A DNA stretch of 16,922 nt from DASCOT01 sp036012155 (GTDB lineage: Bacteria > Acidobacteriota > UBA890 > WLXD01). The DNA is taken from contig DASCOT010000140.1 of assembly GCA_036012155.1 (NCBI GenBank), forward strand, positions 1-16,922, given 5' to 3'. The notes under the pieces are model-generated. The model did not search any database and had not been told where the DNA came from. It saw only the letters and a list, made by a program, of their open reading frames with translations. How positions within the stretch are numbered: the stretch's first letter is position 1; each line of letters starts with the position of its first letter. Below are positions 6,822 to 14,591 of this stretch, piece after piece. A program made the translations under genes and the position numbers.

Positions 6822-8077
6822 TGCGCTCCGTTGTGGTCGGCCAGGTACTCGCGATGGCCTGGGAGAGCCTGCGCGCCCACAAGATGCGGTCGTTCCTCAC
6901 CATCCTGGGCATCGTCATCGGCATCACGATGGTCGTCGGGATGACGAGCTTGATACGCGGCTTCGATCAATCGATGACCGGGCAGATCGAATCTCTCGGA
7001 TCGGACACCGTATACCTCATTAAGTGGGGAGGCCGATTGGTGACCTCCGGCGAGGAGTTCCGCCGCCTGAACGCCCGGCCGGACATCACCGATCGCGATG
7101 CCGATGCCATCGAGCGCCTGGCCGACTCGGTAGAACGGATGTCGATCATGTACGGCGCTGGCTTTCCACCCACGCAGGCAGTGGTTCGGTTCTCCGGCCG
7201 GCGCACCAACCAGACCCAGGTCATGGGTATCGCCCCGCGGTTCCTGGATGCGGGCGACATGGAGCTAGATCTCGGCCGGTTCATCAGCCCCATCGACATG
7301 CGTCAGCGCACCGACGTCGTGGTGCTGGGTAACGGCCCCCGAAGCGTGCTGTTCCCGGACCGTGATCCGATCAATCGCCGAGTACGGGTCAATGGGCGCG
7401 AGTACCGCGTCATCGGCGCGATCAAGCCACGGGATGCTGCCAGCTTGGCCGGCGAGCAGGCAGACAACTTCGTCTTGGTGTCGTCGACCAACTACAGCAA
7501 GCTGTTCGGGCCGCGCCCCGAGGGCGCCATGGTGGTGATGCGGGCGAGGGCCGACTATGGCGTGGAGCGCATGCAGGCCGAGGTCGAGGGCATTATGCGG
7601 GCGCGACACGGACTCCGGGTTGATGAGGACATCGACTTCGATCTGACCACTCAGGAAAGCCTGCTCGAGCTGTGGAATAACCTCACGCAGTATTTCTTCC
7701 TGACGCTCGTCGCGCTCTCCTCGGTAGCCCTGATGGTTGGCGGTATCGGGGTCATGGCGATCATGCTTGTCTCGGTCACCGAGCGCACGCGCGAGATCGG
7801 TGTCCGCAAGGCACTTGGCGCTCGGCGCTCAGACGTTCTGCTGCAGTTCCTGGCGGAAGCCGTCGTGTTGGCGGCAGCGGGGGGGCTGCTTGGGGCGCTG
7901 GTAGGCACCGGCGTTGGCTATGCGGCCCACATGGCCACCGGCTTCCCGATATCGTTACCATGGTGGTCGTTCGCTATTGCCGTGGGAACGTCGTCCTTGA
8001 TTGGCGTCGCCTCTGGTATTTATCCTGCTAACCGTGCGGCCCGGCTCGATCCAGTAGAAGCCCTGCGATACGAGTAA
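6821..8077 (+). CDS. MacB/FtsX-type ABC transporter permease, second of two
   Basis: 418 residues, same architecture as its neighbour: TM1 about residues 24-45 after AHKMRSFLTILGIVIG, a periplasmic core domain at about 46-285, TM2 about 290-316 with GGIGVMAIMLVSVT, the coupling segment ERTREIGVRKALGA (321-334), TM3 about 340-368, TM4 about 383-402, and the tail LDPVEALRYE. Its match to the canonical MacB wording (GGIGIMNIML-SVTERTREIGIRKALGA) is closer than that of the first permease. The start codon shares one base with the previous stop (TAATG), another sign of coupling. The repeated 3' ends of the two permease genes, including the identical run TACGAGTAATG, suggest tandem duplication followed by divergence. 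After the stop, about 150 bases precede the outer-membrane protein start, with no gene and no clear terminator. Confidence 0.95.
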   Translation: MRSVVVGQVLAMAWESLRAHKMRSFLTILGIVIGITMVVGMTSLIRGFDQSMTGQIESLGSDTVYLIKWGGRLVTSGEEFRRLNARPDITDRDADAIERLADSVERMSIMYGAGFPPTQAVVRFSGRRTNQTQVMGIAPRFLDAGDMELDLGRFISPIDMRQRTDVVVLGNGPRSVLFPDRDPINRRVRVNGREYRVIGAIKPRDAASLAGEQADNFVLVSSTNYSKLFGPRPEGAMVVMRARADYGVERMQAEVEGIMRARHGLRVDEDIDFDLTTQESLLELWNNLTQYFFLTLVALSSVALMVGGIGVMAIMLVSVTERTREIGVRKALGARRSDVLLQFLAEAVVLAAAGGLLGALVGTGVGYAAHMATGFPISLPWWSFAIAVGTSSLIGVASGIYPANRAARLDPVEALRYE

Positions 8078-8229
8078 TGGGTTCGCTTCCTGAAACCGCG
8101 AGCGGTGGGCGACCGTCTCCCCAAGATGAATAGGCTGACGTTGTGCGCCTTTCCGGAAGTCTCGCTCCTATGCAATTTCTTGGCCGTCTGATGTACCGTC
8201 GCACCACTCCGACTAGCTCCCAGAACGGC

Positions 8230-9849
8230 ATGCCTCGAGTTCGTTCGCTCAAGACACTGCACCTCGTGTTAGCGCTTGTGACCGCCCTCAGTGCGCTGCC
8301 CGTCTGGGCCCAGGAACAAGGGGCAGCCGCCGCCCCACCAGGCGAGGCGCTCGAGCTAACGCTACGCGACGCCGCCGAGATGGCGCTGCGACACAACCTT
8401 CAGGTGCATATCAACAAGTTTGCGCCGGAGATTCAAGCCGAGAACATCACCTCCGCCCGCGCTCGCTTCGACCCGAGCGTAACCTTCGATGTGCCTAGCG
8501 CTTTTGGCCAGAATACCAGCCAAGGCACCACGACTCTGGCTGGCGGAGACATCGTTACGGATGAGACCTTCGGAGGCGGCTTCGGCTTCAGCCACCTCCT
8601 GGAGTACGGCACCAACTATTCGATCAACTGGACCGCCCAGCGCCGCTTCAGCACCAACTCGTTCTCGACGTTCAACCCGAACTTCAGCACCAACCTGAGA
8701 GTCCAGCTGACCCAACCGCTGCTTCGCAACTTCGGTAAGGAGAGCAACGTCTCCCCCATCGTGATTGCCCAGGACAATCTCGAGGTCAGCATGGAGACCT
8801 TCCGCAGCCAGGTGCAGCAAACGTTGCTGACCGTCTACCAGGCGTATTGGCAACTCGTCTTCGCCGAGGACGACCTGGCGGTCAAGGAACTGTCACTCGA
8901 CCTTGCCCGGCAACAGCTCGAACGCAACATCGTGCAGGTCGAGATCGGCACCCTGGCACCGATCGAGACGATCCAAGCCGAGCAGCAGGTTGCATCCAAC
9001 GAGCTCTTGCTCACTCAAGCACAGCAAGCGCTCGCGGACGCCCGCGACGATCTCCGAAGGCTGCTCAACGTCGACGCATCGGCCGCGGCCGGGTGGGATG
9101 CGCTACTGGTGGCGGCGGACGAGCCGCAGGTCAGCGGCGAGACCATCGATCTGCAGCAGGCCATCGACCAGGCCCTCGAGCGTGACCCACAGCTTCGCAG
9201 CCTACGGATTGGCGCCCGCACGCGCGCGCTGAGCGTCCGGACGGCGCGCAACGAGATGCTGCCACAGGTGAACTTCAGCGGCTCGCTCGTGCTCTCCGGC
9301 CAGGGCGGCGACACCTTGATTCGAAGCGGCGGTTTCCTCTCCAGTGATGTCGTGGAGATCCAGGAAGGCGGCTTCTCGGACGCGCTCCGCAACATGTTTT
9401 CAGCTGATTTCCGCAACTGGCAAGTGGGACTTCAAGTGCAGTTCCCGATCAACAATTGGGCCGCCAAGGCACAGCATGCCCAAGCAATCATCAACGAGCG
9501 CCAACAGCTCATGCAGATCGCTGATCGGGAGCAACAGCTCCGGGTAGATATCACCAAGGCAGTCCGCCAGGTGACCAGCGGCGCCCAGCAGGTTGCCCAG
9601 GCGACGGTGGCGCGCGAGCTCGCCGAGCGCCAACTCGACGCCGAGGAGCGCAAGTTCGCCGTAGGCACCACAACCAACTTCGAGGTGCTGACCTTCCAGC
9701 GAGATCTTGCCAACGCCCGTACGTCTGAACTGCAGGCAATCACCAACTACATGAACTCGGTCGCCCGACTCGAGCAAGCTAAGGGCACGTTGCTCGAGAG
9801 CCTCGGGATGAGCATCGGCATGGCCGGGGTGTCTGGTAGACCGAGGTAG
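8230..9849 (+). CDS. TolC-family outer-membrane efflux protein
   Basis: 539 residues from ATG 8230. This is the outer-membrane channel and periplasmic tunnel that completes the tripartite pump. The start is chosen because a textbook signal peptide follows it: basic MPRVRSLK, then a hydrophobic Leu/Ala/Val stretch ending PVWA before QEQG, where cleavage is expected. The frame is open upstream to a GTG at 8143 and has ATGs at 8170 and 8191; those would bury the signal peptide 13-29 residues inside. The mature protein has two outer-membrane-efflux repeats: LTLRDAAEMALRHNLQV opens the first, and IDLQQAIDQALERDPQLRSL opens the second. The conserved TQPLLRNFG precedes long helices rich in Gln and Glu (QVQQTLLTVYQAYWQLVFAE). 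The protein ends near LEQAKGTLLESLG, as usual for TolC. No strong ribosome site is seen for any of the starts. Confidence 0.93.
   Translation: MPRVRSLKTLHLVLALVTALSALPVWAQEQGAAAAPPGEALELTLRDAAEMALRHNLQVHINKFAPEIQAENITSARARFDPSVTFDVPSAFGQNTSQGTTTLAGGDIVTDETFGGGFGFSHLLEYGTNYSINWTAQRRFSTNSFSTFNPNFSTNLRVQLTQPLLRNFGKESNVSPIVIAQDNLEVSMETFRSQVQQTLLTVYQAYWQLVFAEDDLAVKELSLDLARQQLERNIVQVEIGTLAPIETIQAEQQVASNELLLTQAQQALADARDDLRRLLNVDASAAAGWDALLVAADEPQVSGETIDLQQAIDQALERDPQLRSLRIGARTRALSVRTARNEMLPQVNFSGSLVLSGQGGDTLIRSGGFLSSDVVEIQEGGFSDALRNMFSADFRNWQVGLQVQFPINNWAAKAQHAQAIINERQQLMQIADREQQLRVDITKAVRQVTSGAQQVAQATVARELAERQLDAEERKFAVGTTTNFEVLTFQRDLANARTSELQAITNYMNSVARLEQAKGTLLESLGMSIGMAGVSGRPR
9843..9847 (+). 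promoter_or_regulatory. Shine-Dalgarno sequence pointing to a CTG start
   Basis: GAGGT, complementary to the 3' end of 16S rRNA, overlaps the TolC-family stop codon and ends six bases before the CTG at 9854. This is ideal spacing for initiation. No ATG, GTG or TTG lies in the glycosidase frame between the upstream in-frame stop (TGA at 9809-9811) and the GTG at 9986. The site therefore supports CTG 9854 as the start. Confidence 0.55.
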
Positions 9850-9853
9850 GCCG

Positions 9854-12800
9854 CTGACTTACTGCCGCCGGCTCGCCGCCGGGATCGCCATCGCCGCAAC
9901 AACGATCCTCGGCTGCCGCCCTGCTGCTCGTCCAGGGTCGGCACTCGACCTCGATCAGCCCATCGCGATCACTTTTCTGAGCGACGTGGCCGAGCCGACA
10001 ATGCCGGTGGAGGAGAAGGCCGCACTGGAATGGCTGCGGGCCCAGCCCGAGTTCGCGACACAGTTCGTGCAGTTGTCGGATCTCGACAACGAGCGACCTG
10101 ATCCGAATAGCGTGCTCTGGTGGCACCATGCCGCCTCGGCGGCACTACCGACGAGCGCCATGCGGCAGCCGGCAATCGACGCCGTACGCGCTCACCTTCT
10201 GGGTGGCGGCCCGCTGATGTTGTCGCTCTTCGCGGGTACGTGGGTGGTGCCTCTCGAGCTCGAGGCCCAGCCCCCCAACGACGTGGGCCTGCGAGCCGGA
10301 TCCGATTGGGCCCGCTGGACGCCCGACGATGAGCGCCTACTGACCGGGCTTCAGAGTTACCGTGGGCACCCATTGCTACGACGCTTCTGGGGTGGCGTTT
10401 ATACCGAGGCGCTGACGCGCGACGGGCGCTATGCGTCTGTGCGCTGGAGCGGCGACATCTGGCCGATCGACGGCGATGTCGTGGCGGTCGGTAAGCGCTA
10501 CATCGGGATCCGGCCAGACCACCGGGTGGTCGTCGAATACGGACCCGGCGACGGGCGGGCCGGACGCGTTCTGGTTATCGGCGAAGGCCTGTACTTCGCC
10601 GACCGCGAAAACCGTAATCGTACGCAACTGGAACTGTTCGCCCACGACGCGCTCGCCTACATCAGCGGCGAGCAGCCACCGGCACCGCCGGGTGCCACGG
10701 TTGCCTCTACAGGAGCCGTTGCGCTGCCCAGCGTGCGAACGATGGCCGCCGATGATGCCAACGCTCCGCCACCTCCGCCGGGGGGGACCGTTGCTCCACC
10801 GGCCCCGCCAGAGCTCACCGCCGAGGAGCTGCCCGGAGTGCTCGCGGCAACCACGTACTGGGCGCCCCGCGAGCTCGGACCTCGCTGGTTTGACATCGGG
10901 AGCTCCGAGCAACCGGCCACCGAGTTGCGCGCCGATGTCGTTGAAGCGGTGTCGGCCGCCCGATCCGGCCTCGCCCTCGAGCAGGAGGTAACGGACAACG
11001 CGACCTTTGATCTCTACAGTCCCCGCGCGCTCGTGGTGGGCGCCCGGAATGGACGCATCGACGAGCTCTGGGGCTATCCGACCCGGGTGCTGCGCGACCT
11101 GCGCTTCGGCATTAGCCGTGCTGGTACCCGAACAGATGGCACGCAGATCAGGTGGCTGGACACCGCCGCGGAGAGCGTCACCTACACCATCCGCCCGGAG
11201 GGGGCCTCGTTTCGATACGCGTTCGACGATCTCACCTTCGTCACCCACCTGGCCGTCCCCCGCGATCAAGCCGGGCTCGTGGTGCTCTTCGAGGTGGAAA
11301 GCGATACCCCAGTGACGATCCATGCGCGGTGGCGGAGTGATCACGATTCGATGTGGCCGCGGGAACCGCGACACCTCGGTCCGATCGAGCTCAGCTGGGA
11401 TGCCGGCGCAGCAGCTGCCGTGTGGCGCGACCCGGCCTCCTTGTTCACCGCCTACGCCGGGTTCAGCGGCCAGACCTCGAGGGCTACGATCGGCGGCCGC
11501 CGGCTCGACATGGGTGCCGCAGAAGCGGCCGGTGCGTCGACCGCAACGGCACAGTCGCTTGACGAATCTGCCGCCCGGCTCGAGAACGCCCGTGTATCGC
11601 TTCAGGTGGCGCACGATCCAAACCTCGAGCCCGGGGTTGCGTTCGTGGTCGCCGCCGCACCCGATGACAGCACCGTGGCTCGCGACTCCTATCTGGAGTT
11701 GCTCGGCGATCCGGCGGCCACTTGGACAGCCAACGCCAACCACTACCGGCAATTCCTGGCCGAATCATTGTCGATCGCGTCTCCTGATCCGACGTTCAAC
11801 GAAGCCTTTCGATGGGCTACGGTCGGCCTGGATGCGTTTCGGGTAACAACGCCGGGAATGGGGACCGGGCTGGTTGCCGGGTACGCGGCCAGTGCCGATG
11901 CGGCCGCCGCCACGTGGCACCGAGAGAACGATTTCCTACGGCGGCCCGGCTACGCTTGGTATTTTGGCCGCGACGCGATGTGGACGGCGTTCGCCGCCGA
12001 CGCGTACGGAGGCACCGACCTCACGGTCGAAGCTCTCAGCTTTCTGGCTCGGTACCAGGACGTAGACGGCAAGATCGCCCATGAGATATCGCCAGGCTGG
12101 ACGATCCACTACGACGCGGCCGACGCCACGCCGTTGTTTCTGCTCGCCCTCGACCACCACATCCGTGCCACTGGCGACCGCGAGCTGTTGCGCCTGCTGT
12201 GGCCCAGCGTCCGACGCGCCATGCGTTTCCTCGAGAGCACTGACACCGACGGCGATGGCCTGATCGAGAACACCGCCGTCGGTCACGGATGGATCGAGGG
12301 AGGAGAGATCTACGGGGCCCACACGACCTTCTACCTTGCCGGCCTCTGGGTGGCGACCCTGGAGGCTGTCGAGCGCATGGCGACCTGGATGGTCGATGAC
12401 GAGCTCACTTCGATGTCGGGACAGCTGCGGGCCCTCGCCGAGGCGACCCTGGAAGAGGGCTTTTGGGATGCTCAATCACGTACCTACTTCTATGGACGCC
12501 GCGCTGATGGCACCTACCAATCAGCGCCGACGATATTGCCAGCGGTCCCAATGTACTTCGGCCTGCTCGACGCGGCCAAAGTGCGGCCTTTGCTGGAGCG
12601 TTTCGGTAGCTCCGAGATCACCAGTGACTGGGGCGCCCGGCTCGTGGAGCGGTCGAGCCCAACGTACGATCCCAATGGTTACCACCAGGGAATGGTATGG
12701 CCGTTGTTTTCCGGCTGGACCTCGCTGGCGGCATACGCCCATGGGCGCCCGCTGGCCGGATACCTCAACCTGAACCAGAATCTACGCCTCGTGCGACAAG

Positions 12801-13573
12801 GCAATCTCGGGCATATTCCCGAGGCACTGCACGGTGAGACCTACGAGCTGACCGGAGAGACGACTCATCAGGCGTGGTCGCATGCGATGGCGATCCTTCC
12901 AGCCGTGGAGGGCATGCTCGGGATTCAGCCGGACGCCATCCGGGGTCACCTGAGAATCTATCCTCACCTGCCCGGCGGATGGGCGGAGACCACCGTGCAG
13001 CCGGTTCAGGTCGGTGCCGAGTCGTTTCGCGTATCGATCTTCCGAGCGCCAGAATCGAGCGGCTTCACCATCGATCGGCTGGCCGGCAGCGACCCGGTAC
13101 AGCTCGAGCTCGCGTTGCCGTTCCCGCGCGACGTGCTGGTGAACCTCGATCCCGACAACACCACCGGGGTGGCCATCGCCGGTGGTCTCTCGGTGATCGA
13201 CCACCCGCAGGAAAAGGAGGCTCGGGTTACCGTCACCTTGACGGAGCCCCATGCAACCGTGGTCTTCCGCCACAGCCCGTATCCTGAGGTGGTGCAGCCG
13301 CTCCCGTCGCCGGAGCCAGGCGATCCCAGCACGGCGTTGCGAATACTCGAATCGGTGCTCGTGGGTGGAGCGCTGCAGCTACGCCTCGAGGGCATCCCAG
13401 GACGAAGCTACCGACTGGAACTCGCTACTCCGTGGCCCGTACGCTCGGTGGAAGGTACGTCCACGGCGAACATCACGTCCGCAGGTCCCGGGCGTGCGGT
13501 GCTCGAGCTGGTGCTCCCAGGAGCTACCGAGAGCTACCAGCGGGCCGACGTCATGGTGTACTTCGCACCGTGA
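9854..13573 (+). CDS. Lipoprotein with GATase-like domain fused to a six-hairpin (alpha/alpha)6 glycosidase
   Basis: 1239 residues if read from CTG 9854; the first usual start is GTG 9986 (1195 residues). The extra 44 residues form a lipoprotein signal: basic YCRRLAAG, a hydrophobic run, then lipobox ILGC with Cys21, which predicts a lipid-anchored envelope protein. In this numbering, residues about 35-270 look like a flavodoxin/GATase-like domain of the DUF4960 sort (VLWWHHA, LLGGGPLMLSLFAGTWVVPL, GRVLVIGEGLYF). A Pro/Ala-rich linker follows (about 274-324), then a beta-sandwich (about 330-630), a helical catalytic barrel (about 640-1030) and a C-terminal beta region. The barrel carries AWYFGRDAMW (701-710), HEISPGWTIHYD (743-754), GHGWIEGGE (810-818) and HQAWSHA (1005-1011), as in glycogen-debranching or GH15/GH63-like enzymes. 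Glu815, Glu818 and Asp707 are candidate active-site carboxylates. Substrate unknown. It follows the TolC-family gene by four bases, so co-transcription with the pump is likely. Confidence 0.85.
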   Translation: MTYCRRLAAGIAIAATTILGCRPAARPGSALDLDQPIAITFLSDVAEPTMPVEEKAALEWLRAQPEFATQFVQLSDLDNERPDPNSVLWWHHAASAALPTSAMRQPAIDAVRAHLLGGGPLMLSLFAGTWVVPLELEAQPPNDVGLRAGSDWARWTPDDERLLTGLQSYRGHPLLRRFWGGVYTEALTRDGRYASVRWSGDIWPIDGDVVAVGKRYIGIRPDHRVVVEYGPGDGRAGRVLVIGEGLYFADRENRNRTQLELFAHDALAYISGEQPPAPPGATVASTGAVALPSVRTMAADDANAPPPPPGGTVAPPAPPELTAEELPGVLAATTYWAPRELGPRWFDIGSSEQPATELRADVVEAVSAARSGLALEQEVTDNATFDLYSPRALVVGARNGRIDELWGYPTRVLRDLRFGISRAGTRTDGTQIRWLDTAAESVTYTIRPEGASFRYAFDDLTFVTHLAVPRDQAGLVVLFEVESDTPVTIHARWRSDHDSMWPREPRHLGPIELSWDAGAAAAVWRDPASLFTAYAGFSGQTSRATIGGRRLDMGAAEAAGASTATAQSLDESAARLENARVSLQVAHDPNLEPGVAFVVAAAPDDSTVARDSYLELLGDPAATWTANANHYRQFLAESLSIASPDPTFNEAFRWATVGLDAFRVTTPGMGTGLVAGYAASADAAAATWHRENDFLRRPGYAWYFGRDAMWTAFAADAYGGTDLTVEALSFLARYQDVDGKIAHEISPGWTIHYDAADATPLFLLALDHHIRATGDRELLRLLWPSVRRAMRFLESTDTDGDGLIENTAVGHGWIEGGEIYGAHTTFYLAGLWVATLEAVERMATWMVDDELTSMSGQLRALAEATLEEGFWDAQSRTYFYGRRADGTYQSAPTILPAVPMYFGLLDAAKVRPLLERFGSSEITSDWGARLVERSSPTYDPNGYHQGMVWPLFSGWTSLAAYAHGRPLAGYLNLNQNLRLVRQGNLGHIPEALHGETYELTGETTHQAWSHAMAILPAVEGMLGIQPDAIRGHLRIYPHLPGGWAETTVQPVQVGAESFRVSIFRAPESSGFTIDRLAGSDPVQLELALPFPRDVLVNLDPDNTTGVAIAGGLSVIDHPQEKEARVTVTLTEPHATVVFRHSPYPEVVQPLPSPEPGDPSTALRILESVLVGGALQLRLEGIPGRSYRLELATPWPVRSVEGTSTANITSAGPGRAVLELVLPGATESYQRADVMVYFAP

Positions 13574-13600
13574 GCGCCGGTTCTCGGCCTAGCAGGCTTT

Positions 13601-13625
13601 GGTGAATACCGACGGTACCTTCACC
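13601..13625. terminator. Imperfect hairpin between convergent genes, possible bidirectional terminator
   Basis: GGTGAA at 13601-13606 pairs with TTCACC at 13620-13625, and TACC at 13607-13610 pairs with GGTA at 13614-13617, leaving a two-base CC bulge and a three-base loop. It lies 27 bases after the glycosidase stop and just beyond the 3' end of the DUF4097-like gene on the other strand. No T-run follows on either strand, so it is at best a weak terminator. Confidence 0.28.
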
Positions 13626-13653
13626 ACGACCTACTCGCTCCCTTCGCCGATCC

Positions 13654-14466
13654 TTATGCTGCCGCTGCCGGTGTCGACCACCAAGCGGGCGGCCGGATCA
13701 TCGCCGACGCGCCCCACAACCAGGTCGCGCTCATCTCGACTCGACCTGAGCCGGTGTCCGCCACAACCTCGCCGCGATGCCCCTCCACAGTAATGCTGCC
13801 GCTACCGGTGTCCAGCGCCACCGTTCCCTCTCCGTCACGCCATCTGATGCTGCCCATGTGAACCTCGAGGCGGACTTCGCCGCTCACCGACGCCGACTCC
13901 GCGCGGCCAACCGCGTTGAGCACCTCGAGCCGCGTGCCGATGGGCACGCGCACAAGGAGGTCGACCCAGACCGATGCCGAGCGCCCACTGCGGCGACCCG
14001 ACACCCTCACTCGCCGCCCCATGTACTCCAGCCGGGTGCTGCTCGTATCGAACATACCGAAGAAGAAACGTGACTCACCGTCGCGCGGGAAGTAGAACTC
14101 CGAGTCGTCATCGACCGGAAAGGCGGACCGCAATACTCGTGCACCGCTTGATTCCTCGAGCACCAGTTGGATGCGCTCCGCCAACGCGTCGGCCTCGTCC
14201 TGCTGTTGGCCTCCGGCGTGCACTACGGCTTCGACCTCCAGGATCGAGCCATCGGCGGGCTCCATGCGGAGGCTGCCGGCGAGGTTCTCGATGCGCACGT
14301 TGGTCCCGGGGGCGATTTCGAGGCTGCGTTCGAGTCGGCGGTCGGCCTCGTAGGGCAACGGAGGCGCGGATTCAACATTGACAGCGCAGGCGGGCAGCGC
14401 CATGACGGTGGCCAACGCCGCTACCAGGCGCTGCGACCGAGTCTGATGTGCGAATCTGCTGATCAT
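13654..14466 (-). CDS. DUF4097-like lipoprotein with a probable single-base frameshift near its 3' end
   Basis: 270 residues as it stands. ATG 14466 is preceded by GGAG (complement of 14472-14475) with five-base spacing. It opens a lipoprotein signal: basic start, Leu/Ala/Val/Met stretch, lipobox LPAC with Cys27. The rest is a beta-helical DUF4097 (putative adhesin-like) protein with repeats such as LDTGSGSITVEGHRGE (219-233) and ADTGSGRVEMSA (236-247). After residue 247 the frame turns into an unlikely tail (TWLWGASAMIRPPAWWS). One frame over, the same DNA reads DLVVGRVGDDPAARLVV and a further DTGSGSI repeat, ending at a TAG at 13631-13633. A missing base near 13724-13730 (GCGGAC reduced to GCGAC) explains this, and the repaired protein would have 278 residues. 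In-frame codons upstream of 14466, back to 14661, do not look coding. Function unknown; such proteins are often envelope proteins. Confidence 0.85.
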   Translation of the reverse strand: MISRFAHQTRSQRLVAALATVMALPACAVNVESAPPLPYEADRRLERSLEIAPGTNVRIENLAGSLRMEPADGSILEVEAVVHAGGQQQDEADALAERIQLVLEESSGARVLRSAFPVDDDSEFYFPRDGESRFFFGMFDTSSTRLEYMGRRVRVSGRRSGRSASVWVDLLVRVPIGTRLEVLNAVGRAESASVSGEVRLEVHMGSIRWRDGEGTVALDTGSGSITVEGHRGEVVADTGSGRVEMSATWLWGASAMIRPPAWWSTPAAAA

Positions 14467-14498
14467 GCCGTCTCCAAGAGCTCCGTTCGCAGAATCGA

Positions 14499-14516
14499 CC
14501 GCGGATCGATCCGCGG
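14499..14516. repeat. Perfect 18-bp palindrome upstream of the DUF4097-like gene
   Basis: CCGCGGATCGATCCGCGG is its own reverse complement over all 18 bases; the flanking bases do not extend it. It begins 33 bases upstream of ATG 14466, in the 125-bp gap after the kinase gene. With no unpaired loop it fits a site for a dimeric DNA-binding protein better than a terminator. If the candidate -10 at 14525-14530 is real, the palindrome would cover the first transcribed bases, a common place for a repressor to bind. Confidence 0.5.
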
Positions 14517-14524
14517 GCCTGTGT

Positions 14525-14530
14525 AGTGTA
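14525..14530 (-). promoter_or_regulatory. Weak -10 candidate for the DUF4097-like gene
   Basis: The minus strand reads TACACT, four of six matches to TATAAT, about 60 bases before ATG 14466. No recognisable -35 lies 16-18 bp upstream. Its only support beyond the match is its position next to the palindrome. Confidence 0.2.
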
Positions 14531-14591
14531 CGGTCCGCCCCTCTCCGGGGTTTCGTTGGCTGACGATCGAAACGACGGTACGCGCCTCCTA

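Noticed and set aside
10376..11752. Minus-strand open frame of 458 codons
   Set aside because: Antisense shadow of the glycosidase lipoprotein; no conserved motif, and the plus-strand frame continues through it intact.
14538..14573. Short inverted repeats (CCCC/GGGG and GTTTCG/CGAAAC) after the kinase gene
   Set aside because: Stems of four and six pairs without a following T-run on the transcribed strand; not enough for a terminator call.
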